Positions 34,495 to 42,838 of a stretch of DNA of 64,000 nt are shown piece by piece (the first letter of the stretch is position 1; every line of letters starts with the position of its first letter). The position numbers and the translations under genes are program-made. This DNA is from Betaproteobacteria bacterium SCGC AG-212-J23. Lineage in GTDB: Bacteria; Pseudomonadota; Gammaproteobacteria; Burkholderiales; SG8-39. Where the stretch lies: positions 21,099 to 85,098 of the forward strand of contig LSTF01000001.1 of assembly GCA_001644455.1 (NCBI GenBank), read 5' to 3'. The notes under the pieces are model-generated. The model saw only the letters and a list, made by a program, of their open reading frames with translations. It ran no database searches and was not told the origin of the DNA.

Positions 34495-35965
34495 CCCTGA
34501 CCACCACGCCCGAGCCGTCCTCGCGGTCCATCGCCTGCGCTGTCCCGCCGTGGAATTCGGCGATGAGGCGCACGATGTACAGGCCGAGGCCGAGGTGCGG
34601 CTCGGTGCCGTCGCTCTTGCGGATCGAGATCATCGACTCGAACAGCTTGCCCGCCATCGCCGCCGGCAGGCGCGGCCCGCGGTTGCTGACCGTGAGCACC
34701 GCCTGGCCGTCCTTCACCGATAGCCGCACCCGGATCGGCTCGTCGCCGGTGGAAAAATCCATCGCGTTGGCGATGAGCTTGTCGAGCATTTGCGCGTACA
34801 GATCCGGCGCGCCCGACACCCAGACGGGTTGTTCGGGAACCTCGATCTCGAGTTTTTTCTCGGGGTAGCTCTGCAGGCACTTGCGCGCGTCGAAGCGCTC
34901 GCGCTCGCCGCTGCGCACCACCTGCTCGAGGCGCGTAGCCTCGCTCATGCGGGTGAGGATCGTGGTGAGGCGCTGCAGCCCGTCGTCGGCGCGGGCGACG
35001 TAGACGTTGGCGTCCGGCGGCAGCGGCTGCAGCTTCAGGTTGTCGAGCGAGGAGCGCACCACCGCGATCGGCGTACGCAGCTCGTGCGACAGCCGCCCGG
35101 CCATGTTCTCCAGGTAGCTCGTGTACTGCCCGAGGCGCTCGAGCACCGTCGAGAAGCTGCGCGACAGGTCGCCGATCTCGTCGCGCGCCTGCGAGCCGGC
35201 GAGCAGCTTGCCGACGCGGCCGCGGGCATCGATCGCCGCTTCCGCCTCGTCGCGCAGGCGGCGCAGGCGGATCGAGAGGCGCGAGGCGAAGGCGAGCAGC
35301 GCCAGCGCGCCGGCGAGGAAGGCGATCAGCGTCACCGCCACCACCTGCTCGAGCGCGCGGTTGGCGATCGAGCGGATGGCGTTGGTGGTCTCCTCCGCCA
35401 CCACCGCCGCCACCACGCGGTCTTCCGCCCAGACAGGGTAGGACGCCGAGAGGATCACGGCGCGCGAGTCGGGCGAGTTGCGCCAGCGCCGCGCCGCGAC
35501 GCCTTGCAGCGCGCTCGCCGCCACCGGGTTGACGATCTCGGATTCGGGCAGCGCGTCGTCGAAGTCGTTGGTCGGCCGCTCGAGCATGCGGTTCGTCACC
35601 GGCCGGATGAGGCGCATGGTGTAGTCGAGCGGCGCGGGCGGCGGCGCGAGCGTTTCCTCGTCCTCGCCGGATTTCAGGCTGCCGGCGAGCGCGATCAGGC
35701 GGTGGCGCTGGTCGACGATCCAGATGCGCGACTCGGCGCGCGCCAGGAGCTTCAGCGTGAGGTCCATCTCGCTCGGTCGCAGGCCGAGCGGATCGGGCCG
35801 GCTGCTCAGCGCCGTCGCCACCGAGCGCGCGGTGGCGAGCAGCGCCTGCTCCTGGTTCTGGCGCAGCAGCGCTTCCATCTGCTGCACGTGCAGCCAGCCG
35901 ACGAACGGAATGACGGCCAGCACCAGCGCCACCAGGACGACCTTGCTGCGCAGCCCGAGTCTCAA
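34472..35965 (-). CDS. Membrane sensor histidine kinase
   Basis: 497 residues starting at TTG 35965, inside a TTGA overlap with the regulator stop; no ATG lies near. An N-terminal helix (VVLVALVLAVIPFVG), a periplasmic sensor of about 200 residues, a second helix (VVAVTLIAFLAGALALLAF), a HAMP region, H-box LSHELRTPIAVVRSSL and ATPase motifs (IANAMDF, SNRGPRLP, GLGLYIV) follow in order. It pairs with the upstream regulator. The set resembles the kinases called 'proteobacterial dedicated sortase system', but no sortase gene is in the window, so that link is tentative. Confidence 0.87.
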   Translation of the reverse strand: MRLGLRSKVVLVALVLAVIPFVGWLHVQQMEALLRQNQEQALLATARSVATALSSRPDPLGLRPSEMDLTLKLLARAESRIWIVDQRHRLIALAGSLKSGEDEETLAPPPAPLDYTMRLIRPVTNRMLERPTNDFDDALPESEIVNPVAASALQGVAARRWRNSPDSRAVILSASYPVWAEDRVVAAVVAEETTNAIRSIANRALEQVVAVTLIAFLAGALALLAFASRLSIRLRRLRDEAEAAIDARGRVGKLLAGSQARDEIGDLSRSFSTVLERLGQYTSYLENMAGRLSHELRTPIAVVRSSLDNLKLQPLPPDANVYVARADDGLQRLTTILTRMSEATRLEQVVRSGERERFDARKCLQSYPEKKLEIEVPEQPVWVSGAPDLYAQMLDKLIANAMDFSTGDEPIRVRLSVKDGQAVLTVSNRGPRLPAAMAGKLFESMISIRKSDGTEPHLGLGLYIVRLIAEFHGGTAQAMDREDGSGVVVRVSAPLAA

Positions 35966-36651
35966 GCGTTCCAGCGGTACCCTAGACCGTACACGGCGTC
36001 GATCGCAACAAACTGCTCATCCAGCGCCAGGAATTTGCGGCGGATGCGCTTGATGTGCGAGGTGATGGTCGAATCGTCGACGACGATGTGCGCGTCGCGC
36101 ATCAGCTGCTCGCGATCCTTGACGTGCCCCGGAAAGCGCGCGAGCGAGTGCACCAGCCAGAACTCGGTGAGGGTGAGATCGACCGTGCGCTCCTGCCACG
36201 TGGCGAGGAAGCGCTTCATGTCGAGGCGGAGCAGGCCGCGATCGAGCACCTCCTCGACCGCGCGCGGCTGCGTCAGCAGGTCGGCGCGGCGGAAGAGGGC
36301 GCTGATGCGCGCGAGAAGCTGCGGCAGCGCCACGTCCTTAGTGAGGTAATCGTCGGCGCCCATGCGCAGACCCGACACAGTGTCGAAGTCGCTGTCGCGC
36401 GCGGTGAGGAAGATGATCGGCAGCGCCGCCGACATCGCGCGCAGCTCGCGGCACAGCGTGAAGCCGCCGTCGGGCTCGTCGCCGAGGCCGATGTCGAGCA
36501 GCGCGAGGTCCGGAAGCTGCGTGCGGAAAGCGTCGGCCGCGGACTTGCGGTCGGGATAGGCGCGCACCTGGTAGCCGTGCTTCTTCAGCATGTCGGCATA
36601 GTTGGCGCGGATGGCGGCGTCGTCTTCGACGATCGCCACGGTTTTCGGCAT
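35962..36651 (-). CDS. OmpR-family response regulator
   Basis: 229 residues if started at ATG 36651 (a TTG at 36660 is also possible). The receiver has the acidic pair VEDDAA, phosphorylation site LLDIGLGDE, the conserved Thr in FLTARD and Lys in YLTKDV. The C-terminal winged helix ends VDAVYGLGYRW-like (IDAVYGLGYRWNA). It strongly resembles the regulator of the proteobacterial sortase-linked two-component family. It is translated together with the kinase. Confidence 0.88.
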   Translation of the reverse strand: MPKTVAIVEDDAAIRANYADMLKKHGYQVRAYPDRKSAADAFRTQLPDLALLDIGLGDEPDGGFTLCRELRAMSAALPIIFLTARDSDFDTVSGLRMGADDYLTKDVALPQLLARISALFRRADLLTQPRAVEEVLDRGLLRLDMKRFLATWQERTVDLTLTEFWLVHSLARFPGHVKDREQLMRDAHIVVDDSTITSHIKRIRRKFLALDEQFVAIDAVYGLGYRWNA

Positions 36652-36775
36652 GGCGCGCAAATATACCCGCCGCGGAGGCGCCCGGAACGCCTTGCCTTCG
36701 GTTCGCCACTATTGATCTTCAGCCTGCCAGCGGGTCCCCCCGCGCCGGACCGCAATCGGCTGCTGGAATGGCGCC

Positions 36776-36898
36776 ATGAACATCACGACCAAACAGTTCC
36801 TGCGGGACTTCGCGTTTACGTGCGGGGCGGCGATCGCCACCGGCGGCATCGTCAGCGCGGTCGCCGCGACCGTCATCCTGATCTTCGCCGCGGCCTGA
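36776..36898 (+). CDS. 40-residue predicted membrane peptide
   Basis: Starts MNITTKQFLRDFAFTC and continues as one hydrophobic, Ala/Gly-rich helix up to VILIFAAA. It lies in the gap between the two-component system and cynS. Single short membrane peptides of this build are common but poorly annotated. No convincing ribosome site is visible, so expression is uncertain. Confidence 0.45.
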   Translation: MNITTKQFLRDFAFTCGAAIATGGIVSAVAATVILIFAAA

Positions 36899-37100
36899 TC
36901 CGGCGCTGCGGGCTGGTGGCTGGGGCTTTGCCTGACTCCCGCCTAGGACGTGCCGCGTGCCTCCCTCACGCGGCGGTCCCCACGCCACTAGCCCCCAGCG
37001 CCGGAGCGGTGCGTTGGTTCGGGCCAAAGCACCGCAAGCGTGCAGGAATCGCCGGCTTTCCGGGCAAAACACCTGGCATGGTTGGTGCAAAGAGGCGCGC

Positions 37101-37544
37101 ATGAAGCGCGAAGACGTGACCGACCTGATCGCATTGCGCAAGGTCAAGAAGGGAATCAAGTGGGCCGACGTCGCCACCAAGGTCGGCCAGTCGAAGGAAT
37201 GGACCACCGCCGCGTGCCTCGGCCAGATGCAGATGACCAAGAAGCAGGCCGAGACGGTCGGCAAGATCTTCGACCTGCCGGAAGAAGCGGTCCTCATCCT
37301 GCAGACGGTGCCCTACAAGGGCTCGCTGCCCACCGCGGTGCCGACCGATCCGCTGATCTACCGCCTCTACGAGCTGGTCAACGTCTACGGCACCACGTTC
37401 AAGGCGCTGATCCACGAGGAGTTCGGCGACGGGATCATGAGCGCCATCGACTTCAACATGGACATCGCGCGCGAGGCGAACGAGAAGGGCGACCGCGTGC
37501 GCATCGAGATGTCCGGCAAATTCCTGCCGTACAAGACGTATTGA
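37101..37544 (+). CDS. cynS: Cyanate hydratase (cyanase)
   Basis: 147 residues, near the family length. Converts cyanate and bicarbonate to ammonia and CO2 (through carbamate); acts as a cytosolic decamer. The N-terminal helical domain is followed by the active-site domain with catalytic Arg 88 and Glu 91 (IYRLYEL) and Ser 114 (IMSAIDF), equivalent to Arg 96, Glu 99 and Ser 122 of the E. coli enzyme. The start is ATG 37101, chosen by the family N-terminus (KREDVTDLI). No carbonic anhydrase or CynR regulator is adjacent. Confidence 0.95.
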   Translation: MKREDVTDLIALRKVKKGIKWADVATKVGQSKEWTTAACLGQMQMTKKQAETVGKIFDLPEEAVLILQTVPYKGSLPTAVPTDPLIYRLYELVNVYGTTFKALIHEEFGDGIMSAIDFNMDIAREANEKGDRVRIEMSGKFLPYKTY

Positions 37545-37580
37545 AAGGCTGCTGAAAGTCTGGTCTGCAATAGTGGCGGC

Positions 37581-38120
37581 ATGAAGAACCTGCTCGCCGT
37601 CCTCGCTTTCCTCCTTTCTTCGGCAGCGGCGGCGCAGGACCTCGACCGCGCCATGATGCTGGTCGCCACGCCCGACCTCGAGGGCGCCTACCGCCATACC
37701 GCGCTGGTCGTCATGCCGGTGGGCGAGAACCGCCACCTCGGCTTCATCGTCAACCGCGCCTCGGAGATGCAGCTCGCCGCCTCGACGCTCTACTACGGCG
37801 GCCCGGAGATGGTCGGCGCGGTGTTCGCCCTGGTGCGCAAGGACCCCGGCCAGCCGTCGATGCACATGTTCGGCGAGGTCTACGTGACCGGCGACCGCGA
37901 GGTCATCGACCACGTCCTCGGCGAGACGCCGGGAAGCGCGCGGCTCTTCGCGGGGTTCGTCGGCTGGGAGTCGGGCGAGCTCGCCGACGAAATCGCCGCC
38001 GGCTACTGGTACGTGGCCGAGCCGGAGGTGGCGCAGGTGTTCAGCCAGGAACCGGGCGAGAACGTGTGGAGCGACCTGGTGAAGCGCGTCGGCCGGAGGC
38101 TGCAGACCCGCCTATACTGA
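37581..38120 (+). CDS. Exported YqgE/AlgH-like (UPF0301) protein
   Basis: 179 residues. A signal peptide (LLAVLAFLLSSAAAAQD) precedes a DUF179 fold: MLVATPDLEGAYRHTALVVMP, GFIVNRAS, YYGGPEM and GFVGWESGELADEIAAGYWYV. YqgE/AlgH proteins are normally cytosolic with no leader, so an exported member is unusual. Role unknown. The stop overlaps the -10-like TATACT of the next gene. Confidence 0.82.
   Translation: MKNLLAVLAFLLSSAAAAQDLDRAMMLVATPDLEGAYRHTALVVMPVGENRHLGFIVNRASEMQLAASTLYYGGPEMVGAVFALVRKDPGQPSMHMFGEVYVTGDREVIDHVLGETPGSARLFAGFVGWESGELADEIAAGYWYVAEPEVAQVFSQEPGENVWSDLVKRVGRRLQTRLY
38113..38118 (+). promoter_or_regulatory. -10-like hexamer TATACT
   Basis: Overlaps the end of the YqgE-like gene and ends six bases before ATG 38125, matching the leaderless spacing seen elsewhere in the window. 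Confidence 0.45.
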
Positions 38121-38124
38121 GGCG

Positions 38125-38901
38125 ATGAGAGCATCCATCGCCGCGGTCCTCGTTCTCGCCGGTTGCGCGGCAGCCGGGCCTTCGCAGGAAGCAAAAACCC
38201 AACTCGCGCCGACCGGCGCGCTCCGCGTCGCGGTGCTGACTTCCAATCCGATCATCGGCACCAAGGCCGGCAACGAGGTCGGCGGCACGACGGTGACTCT
38301 CGGCCGCGAGCTCGCCGCGAGCGCGGGCGTGGCGGCGCAGATCCTCGACTACGCCGCGATCAATCGCCTGATGGAGGACGCGGGCAAGAACGTCTGGGAC
38401 GTCGCCGTGGTGGCGATCGATCCGGCGCGCACCAGCATCGTCGATTTCGCGCCGGCGCACCTCTCCGCCGACGGCTTTCTCACCGTGCTCGTGCCGCCGG
38501 GCTCGGCGGCGCGCACCATGGCCGACCTCGACCAGCCCGGGAAGAAGATCGCCGCGGTGCGCGGCGCGGCGCCGCTCATGGTCCTGCAGCGCACGCTGAA
38601 GAGCGCCACGGTCCTGCCCGCCGAGAACGAGAACGCCGCCTTCGCCTCGATGCAGGAAGGCCAGGCCGACGGCTATGCGCAGAACCGCTTCATGCTGCGC
38701 GCCCGCGCCGCGACGCTGCCCGGCTCGCGGCTGCTCGACGATTCCTTCGCCGGGCTGCAGCTCGCGTTCGCGGTGCCGAAGGGACGGCCGGCGGCGGCAG
38801 GCTACGTCGCGAAATGGGTGGAGGACGCGAAGGCTTCCGGCACGGTGCAACGCGCGATCGAGCGGGCGAAGCTCGTCGGCGAGGTCAGTGTTGCGAAGTG
38901 A
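38125..38901 (+). CDS. Periplasmic solute-binding lipoprotein (SBP family 3-like)
   Basis: 258 residues with a lipobox (VLAGCA). The mature part, GALRVAVLTSNPIIGTK, DVAVVAIDPARTSIVDFAPA and GQADGYAQNRFML, follows the family 3 / PhnD-like receptor pattern for amino acids or similar ligands. No permease or ATPase is adjacent, so it is an orphan receptor or sensor. Its 3' end overlaps the convergent dehydrogenase by 17 bases. Confidence 0.78.
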   Translation: MRASIAAVLVLAGCAAAGPSQEAKTQLAPTGALRVAVLTSNPIIGTKAGNEVGGTTVTLGRELAASAGVAAQILDYAAINRLMEDAGKNVWDVAVVAIDPARTSIVDFAPAHLSADGFLTVLVPPGSAARTMADLDQPGKKIAAVRGAAPLMVLQRTLKSATVLPAENENAAFASMQEGQADGYAQNRFMLRARAATLPGSRLLDDSFAGLQLAFAVPKGRPAAAGYVAKWVEDAKASGTVQRAIERAKLVGEVSVAK

Positions 38902-39769
38902 CGTGCTTGCGCACGGCCTCGATGATGGCCGTGTGATACGCCTCGCCCAGTCCGAGCGAAACCGCTTCCGCCAGTAGCTTCTGCACCGTGCCCGCGGACT
39001 GCAGCGCGAGCCCCGCGTCGCGCGCGAGCTGCAGCGCGTAGCTCACGTCCTTCAGCATGTAGCTCACGGGAAAGGCGCGCTCCGGGTGCGACTCGGGGAG
39101 CAGCGATTTCATGCCGTGGTTGCGCAGCGCGAAGCTGTCGGCCGAGCCCTTGGCGAACGCGTCGAAGAGGAGCTTCGGCTCCACCAGGCCGCTCGCCTTC
39201 GCCACCGCCAGCGCTTCGGCGAGCGCGGTCACGGTCGCCGACAGCACCATGTTGTTGAGCAGCTTCACCGCCTGGCCGGCGCCCGGCGGCCCGCAATGCG
39301 TGACGTCGCTGCCCATCGCGCGCAGCAGCGGTTCGATGCGATGGAAGAGGAAGGCATCGGCGCCGACCATGAAGGCGAGGGTGCCGTCGATCGCCGCCTG
39401 GCGCGTGCGCGCCACCGGCGCATCCGCGAAATGCGCGCCGCGCGCCGTGAAGGCGGCGGCGAGCTCGCGGGCGAGGGCGACCGGGGCGGTGCTGCAGTCG
39501 ACGATCGCCTGCCCGGCGCGCGCCGCGAGCGAGAGCTCGAGGCCCACCGAGCGCACCTGCGGCTCGCCCGGCAAGGAGAGAAAGATGACGTCCGCCTGCG
39601 AGGCAAGCTCGGCGATGGAATGCGTCGCGGCGACGCCGTCGACCGAGAGCCGCTTCAGCGGCTCGGGTCGCAGGTCGTGGGCGAGGACCTTGCCGCGCTG
39701 CTTGCGCGCGAGGTTGCGGCACATGGGCTCGCCCATCACGCCCAGGCCGATGAAACCCAGCTTGTCCAT
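38885..39769 (-). CDS. NAD(P)-dependent 3-hydroxyisobutyrate-dehydrogenase-like oxidoreductase
   Basis: 294 residues. Nucleotide-binding GFIGLGVMGEPM at the N-terminus, LSLPGEPQV, catalytic-region DAPVARTRQAA, and GAGQAVKLLNNMV with the conserved Lys. Beta-hydroxyacid dehydrogenases of this group oxidise 3-hydroxyisobutyrate, tartronate semialdehyde or similar acids; the substrate here is open. Its ribosome site GGAGGGAG lies in the 3' arm of a perfect 9-bp hairpin, so translation may be controlled. Confidence 0.87.
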   Translation of the reverse strand: MDKLGFIGLGVMGEPMCRNLARKQRGKVLAHDLRPEPLKRLSVDGVAATHSIAELASQADVIFLSLPGEPQVRSVGLELSLAARAGQAIVDCSTAPVALARELAAAFTARGAHFADAPVARTRQAAIDGTLAFMVGADAFLFHRIEPLLRAMGSDVTHCGPPGAGQAVKLLNNMVLSATVTALAEALAVAKASGLVEPKLLFDAFAKGSADSFALRNHGMKSLLPESHPERAFPVSYMLKDVSYALQLARDAGLALQSAGTVQKLLAEAVSLGLGEAYHTAIIEAVRKHVTSQH

Positions 39770-39770
39770 C

Positions 39771-39792
39771 GCTCCCTCCGGAAGGAGGGAGC
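39771..39792 (-). promoter_or_regulatory. Hairpin sequestering the ribosome site of the dehydrogenase gene
   Basis: On the minus strand GCTCCCTCC-TTCC-GGAGGGAGC forms a perfect 9-bp stem and 4-base loop. The 3' arm is the ribosome site, five bases before ATG 39769. On the plus strand the same hairpin is followed by TTATTTC and could act as a weak terminator, but no plus-strand gene ends there. Confidence 0.55.
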
Positions 39793-39806
39793 TTATTTCA
39801 TAACGG

Positions 39807-39998
39807 CTAGACCAGGGGTCCCGGTCCGGGCCCGCGGCCGCGGCCGCGCAGGTGCATCACCAGCGAAACGACGAACGCGATCAGGAACAGGAAGAACAGC
39901 ACCTTGGCGATTTCGACCGCGCCGGCGGCGAGGCCGCCGAAGCCGAACACCGCGGCGATGATGGCGACGATGAAGAACGTGATGGCCCAGCTCAGCAT
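39807..39998 (-). CDS. DUF1328 (YtjA-like) small membrane protein
   Basis: 63 residues from ATG 39998 after AGGAGGT. Two membrane helices ([21 protein letters not shown] and a second from [19 protein letters not shown]) define DUF1328, a stress-associated small membrane protein family. The tail ([10 protein letters not shown]) is low-complexity. It may be co-transcribed with the dehydrogenase downstream. Confidence 0.88.
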   Translation of the reverse strand: MLSWAITFFIVAIIAAVFGFGGLAAGAVEIAKVLFFLFLIAFVVSLVMHLRGRGRGPGPGPLV

Positions 39999-40046
39999 GA
40001 GACCTCCTGGCGTAAGTGACGGCCAGGGATGCTGCAATTTGCGCTC

Positions 40047-42248
40047 CTAGGCGAAGCGCAGGTCCTGAGCCGAAAGAGGCAGGGAGCGTACCGGCTTGCC
40101 CGCGAGGGCGAGGATCGCGTTGGCGAGCGCCGGCGCGATCACGGGCGTCGAGGGCTCGCCGACGCCCGTTGGGTTGTCTTTTGAAACGACGATGGCGGTT
40201 TCTATTTTCGGCATCTGGCTCATGCGCAACACTTGGTAGTCGTGGAAGTTCGACTGGTCCACCATGCCATCGGTCAGGGTGATCGCGCCGCTGAGCGCGG
40301 CCGAGAGGCCGTAGGCGATGCCCGATTCCATCTGCGCGGCGACGACGTCCGGATTCACCGCTACGCCGCAGTCGACCGCGCAAATCACTTTCTCGATTTT
40401 CAGTCCGGCCTTTCGTTGCGACAGCTCGACGACTTGCGCGACGACCGTGTTGAAGGACTCGTGCACCGCGATGCCGCGCGCTATGCCCTTGCGCGGCCGG
40501 CCGGCGCGCCGCGCGGCGAGGTTCAACGCGGCGAGATGGCGCGGTTGCTTCGCCAGCAATGCCCGGCGCAGCGCGAGCGGATCCTTGCCCGCCGCCCGAG
40601 CGCATTCGTCGAGGAAGCATTCGGTGGCGAACGCGGTGTGCGTCGAGCCGACCGAGCGCCACCATTGCACCGGCACGCCGACCTTGGGCGAATGCAGGGT
40701 CACCGAGAGGTTGGGAATGGCGTAGGGCAGGTTGGCCGCGCCCTCGACGGAGGTCGCGTCGATGCCGTCCTTCACCATCATCGGCTCGAAGGCGGTGCCG
40801 GCGAGGATCGACTGGCCGACGATGGTGTGCTGCCAGGCGACGAGGTTGCCCTGCGCGTCCAGCCCGGCCTTGAGCGCGTGCACGTAGAGCGGCCGGTAGT
40901 AGCCGGCGCGCATGTCGTCCTCGCGGCCCCACACCAATTTGATGGGATTGGGTTTGGAAAAACTCTTGGCAATTGCGGCAGCTTCGAGGAGGTAGTCCGA
41001 CTGCGGATTGGCGCGCCGGCCGAAACTGCCGCCGGCGTAGAGCTGGTTCAGCTTCACCTGTTGAGGCTTCAGGCCGAGGAACTGCGCCAGCGCCGCCTGG
41101 TCGACGGTCTGGAACTGCTCGCCGTTCCAGACTTCGCAGCCGTCGGCCGAGAGGCTGACCACGCAGTTCATCGGCTCCATGGAGGCGTGCGCGAGGTAGG
41201 GGAACTCGTACATCGCCTCGAGGGTTTTCGCCGCGCCGGCGAGCGCGGCGGCGACGTCGCCTTCCTTGCGCGCCGCGCGTCCCGGGCCGGCGGCGAGCTT
41301 TCGATAGTCGGCAAGAAGTTCTTTCGATGAACCCTTGAAGGCGGCAGAGTCATCCCACTCCGCCTTCAACGCGTCGCGCCCCTTCCGCGCGGTGAAGTAG
41401 TCGCGCGCCAGCACCGCGACGCCGTTCGTCGCCGGCGTCGAGAACGCGACGGCGTCGACCACGCCGGGAATCGCTTTCGCTTCCGCCGCATCGAAGCGCT
41501 TCAGCTTCGCGCCGAAGCGCGGCGGATGCAGGACGACGGCGGTCAGCATGTCGGGCAGCCTCATGTCCTGCGTGAACACGGCCTTGCCGGTCGATTTCGC
41601 ACGCGCGTCGAGTCGCGGCGCGCTCTTGCCGATGTAGAGGAAGCGGCCCGGATCCTTGAGCTTCACCTCGGCCGGGACTTTCTGCTTCGCGGCGTCAGGG
41701 GCGAGCTGACCGAAGGTCGCTTTTTTCTCTTTCCACGAAACCACGCCCCTGGACACGCGGATTTCAGCAACCGGCGCCTTCCATTTCTCCGCCGCGGCGG
41801 CGACGAGCATGGCGCGCGCGGTCGCGCCGGCCTTGCGCATCTGTTCCCAGGAGTTCGCGAGCGCGGTGCTGCCGCCGGTGCCCTGCGCCGGGCCCCACAG
41901 CAGGTTGTTGTACTTCGCGGCGTCGGCGGGCGCGCCCTCGACGCGAACCTGCGACCAGTCGGCGTCGAGCTCCTCGGCGACGAGCGTCGGCAGGCCGGTG
42001 TACGTGCCCTGGCCCATCTCCAGGTGCTTGACGATCACCGTGACCGTGTTGTCGCTCGCGATGCGCACGAAAGCGTTGGGCGAGAAGCCGCGGTGCAGGA
42101 ACAGGCTGTCTTCCTGGGCGCGCGCGGGAAAGCCGACCGCGAGGAGCAGCCCGCCGGATGCCTGCAGGAAGCGGCGGCGGCTGACGTTGCGCACGCCGGG
42201 TATGGCGTTTGCTCCCTTCCGGTCAAACTTTTCGAAAAGGAATCCCAT
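40047..42248 (-). CDS. Xanthine-oxidase-family molybdopterin subunit, isoquinoline 1-oxidoreductase beta-like, Tat-exported
   Basis: 733 residues as drawn. A twin-arginine leader SRRRFLQASGGLLLAVG precedes the molybdenum-cofactor domains: GQGTYTGLPTLVAEELDADW, the GGSFGRR segment, WWRSVGSTHTAFATECF and GEPSTPVIAPALANAI. IorB-type subunits hydroxylate N-heterocycles or oxidise aldehydes with a small [2Fe-2S] partner. No such partner is adjacent. The start codon 42248 overlaps the divergent DUF883 start. GTG 42194, with GAAGGGAG about 15 bases upstream, is an attractive alternative that places the Tat motif at the N-terminus. Confidence 0.87.
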   Translation of the reverse strand: MGFLFEKFDRKGANAIPGVRNVSRRRFLQASGGLLLAVGFPARAQEDSLFLHRGFSPNAFVRIASDNTVTVIVKHLEMGQGTYTGLPTLVAEELDADWSQVRVEGAPADAAKYNNLLWGPAQGTGGSTALANSWEQMRKAGATARAMLVAAAAEKWKAPVAEIRVSRGVVSWKEKKATFGQLAPDAAKQKVPAEVKLKDPGRFLYIGKSAPRLDARAKSTGKAVFTQDMRLPDMLTAVVLHPPRFGAKLKRFDAAEAKAIPGVVDAVAFSTPATNGVAVLARDYFTARKGRDALKAEWDDSAAFKGSSKELLADYRKLAAGPGRAARKEGDVAAALAGAAKTLEAMYEFPYLAHASMEPMNCVVSLSADGCEVWNGEQFQTVDQAALAQFLGLKPQQVKLNQLYAGGSFGRRANPQSDYLLEAAAIAKSFSKPNPIKLVWGREDDMRAGYYRPLYVHALKAGLDAQGNLVAWQHTIVGQSILAGTAFEPMMVKDGIDATSVEGAANLPYAIPNLSVTLHSPKVGVPVQWWRSVGSTHTAFATECFLDECARAAGKDPLALRRALLAKQPRHLAALNLAARRAGRPRKGIARGIAVHESFNTVVAQVVELSQRKAGLKIEKVICAVDCGVAVNPDVVAAQMESGIAYGLSAALSGAITLTDGMVDQSNFHDYQVLRMSQMPKIETAIVVSKDNPTGVGEPSTPVIAPALANAILALAGKPVRSLPLSAQDLRFA

Positions 42249-42468
42249 GGAATACGCTCAGCTTAATCCGACCGATACCAACATCCACCGCACGTCGGAA
42301 GAAATCAAGGACGAGGCGCGCGCAACCTTCGAGGAGGCCACACGCTATGCGAAGCGCAGCGTTCGGGAAAACCCCTGGACGGCTGTGGGAATCAGCTTCG
42401 GCGCCGGGGTCGTTTTCGGCGCCTTGATCACCCTCGCCCTGGTCACCCTATCGGCGAGCAGGGCTTAG
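42247..42468 (+). CDS. DUF883 membrane-anchored protein (ElaB/YqjD-like)
   Basis: 73 residues. A helical, charged N-terminal part (TSEEIKDEARATFEEATRYAK) and one C-terminal helix (SFGAGVVFGALITLALVTL) match DUF883/ElaB-YqjD proteins, which bind ribosomes at the membrane in stationary phase. ATG 42247 has AAAAGGAA upstream. Its stop overlaps that of the convergent gene by four bases. Confidence 0.82.
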   Translation: MEYAQLNPTDTNIHRTSEEIKDEARATFEEATRYAKRSVRENPWTAVGISFGAGVVFGALITLALVTLSASRA

Positions 42469-42788
42469 TAGCGCTGCTGGCCCTTGATCGCCCACGGAAT
42501 CGTGGGTCCGGAGGATTCCCCGTCCTTGTTCTCGCCGCCGTTGTTCGCGTTCTTCTTCGGGCGGCCGGGACGATAGGTGACCTGGAAGATCTTCAGGGGC
42601 GGCACCACCGGGGGGCTTTCGAGGAATTTGCAATCCGACTCGGTCGGCATGCTGAGGAAGGCGCCGAGGCGCTTGCCGTTCAGCATCACCGTGTAGCGCA
42701 GCATGTGCATGGAGCCGAGCGCCGGTTGAGCGAGGATGTCGTACTTGCCGATCTTGAACTGCCTGCGTTGCTGGGGCGAAGGTGCCAT
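42465..42788 (-). CDS. Hypothetical protein
   Basis: 107 residues from ATG 42788, chosen for its AGGAG ribosome site; the frame also runs to 42866. It contains QFKIGKYDILAQPALGSMHMLRYTVMLNGKR-type beta-rich sequence (in short: KIGKYDIL, YTVMLNGKRLG) and a basic, disordered tail (RPGRPKKNANN). I do not recognise the family. There is no signal peptide or membrane helix. Confidence 0.55.
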   Translation of the reverse strand: MAPSPQQRRQFKIGKYDILAQPALGSMHMLRYTVMLNGKRLGAFLSMPTESDCKFLESPPVVPPLKIFQVTYRPGRPKKNANNGGENKDGESSGPTIPWAIKGQQRY

Positions 42789-42838
42789 GGGCTCCTGAAT
42801 AGCCTGTAGGGGTCGACCGGGGAAACGACCATTATAAG

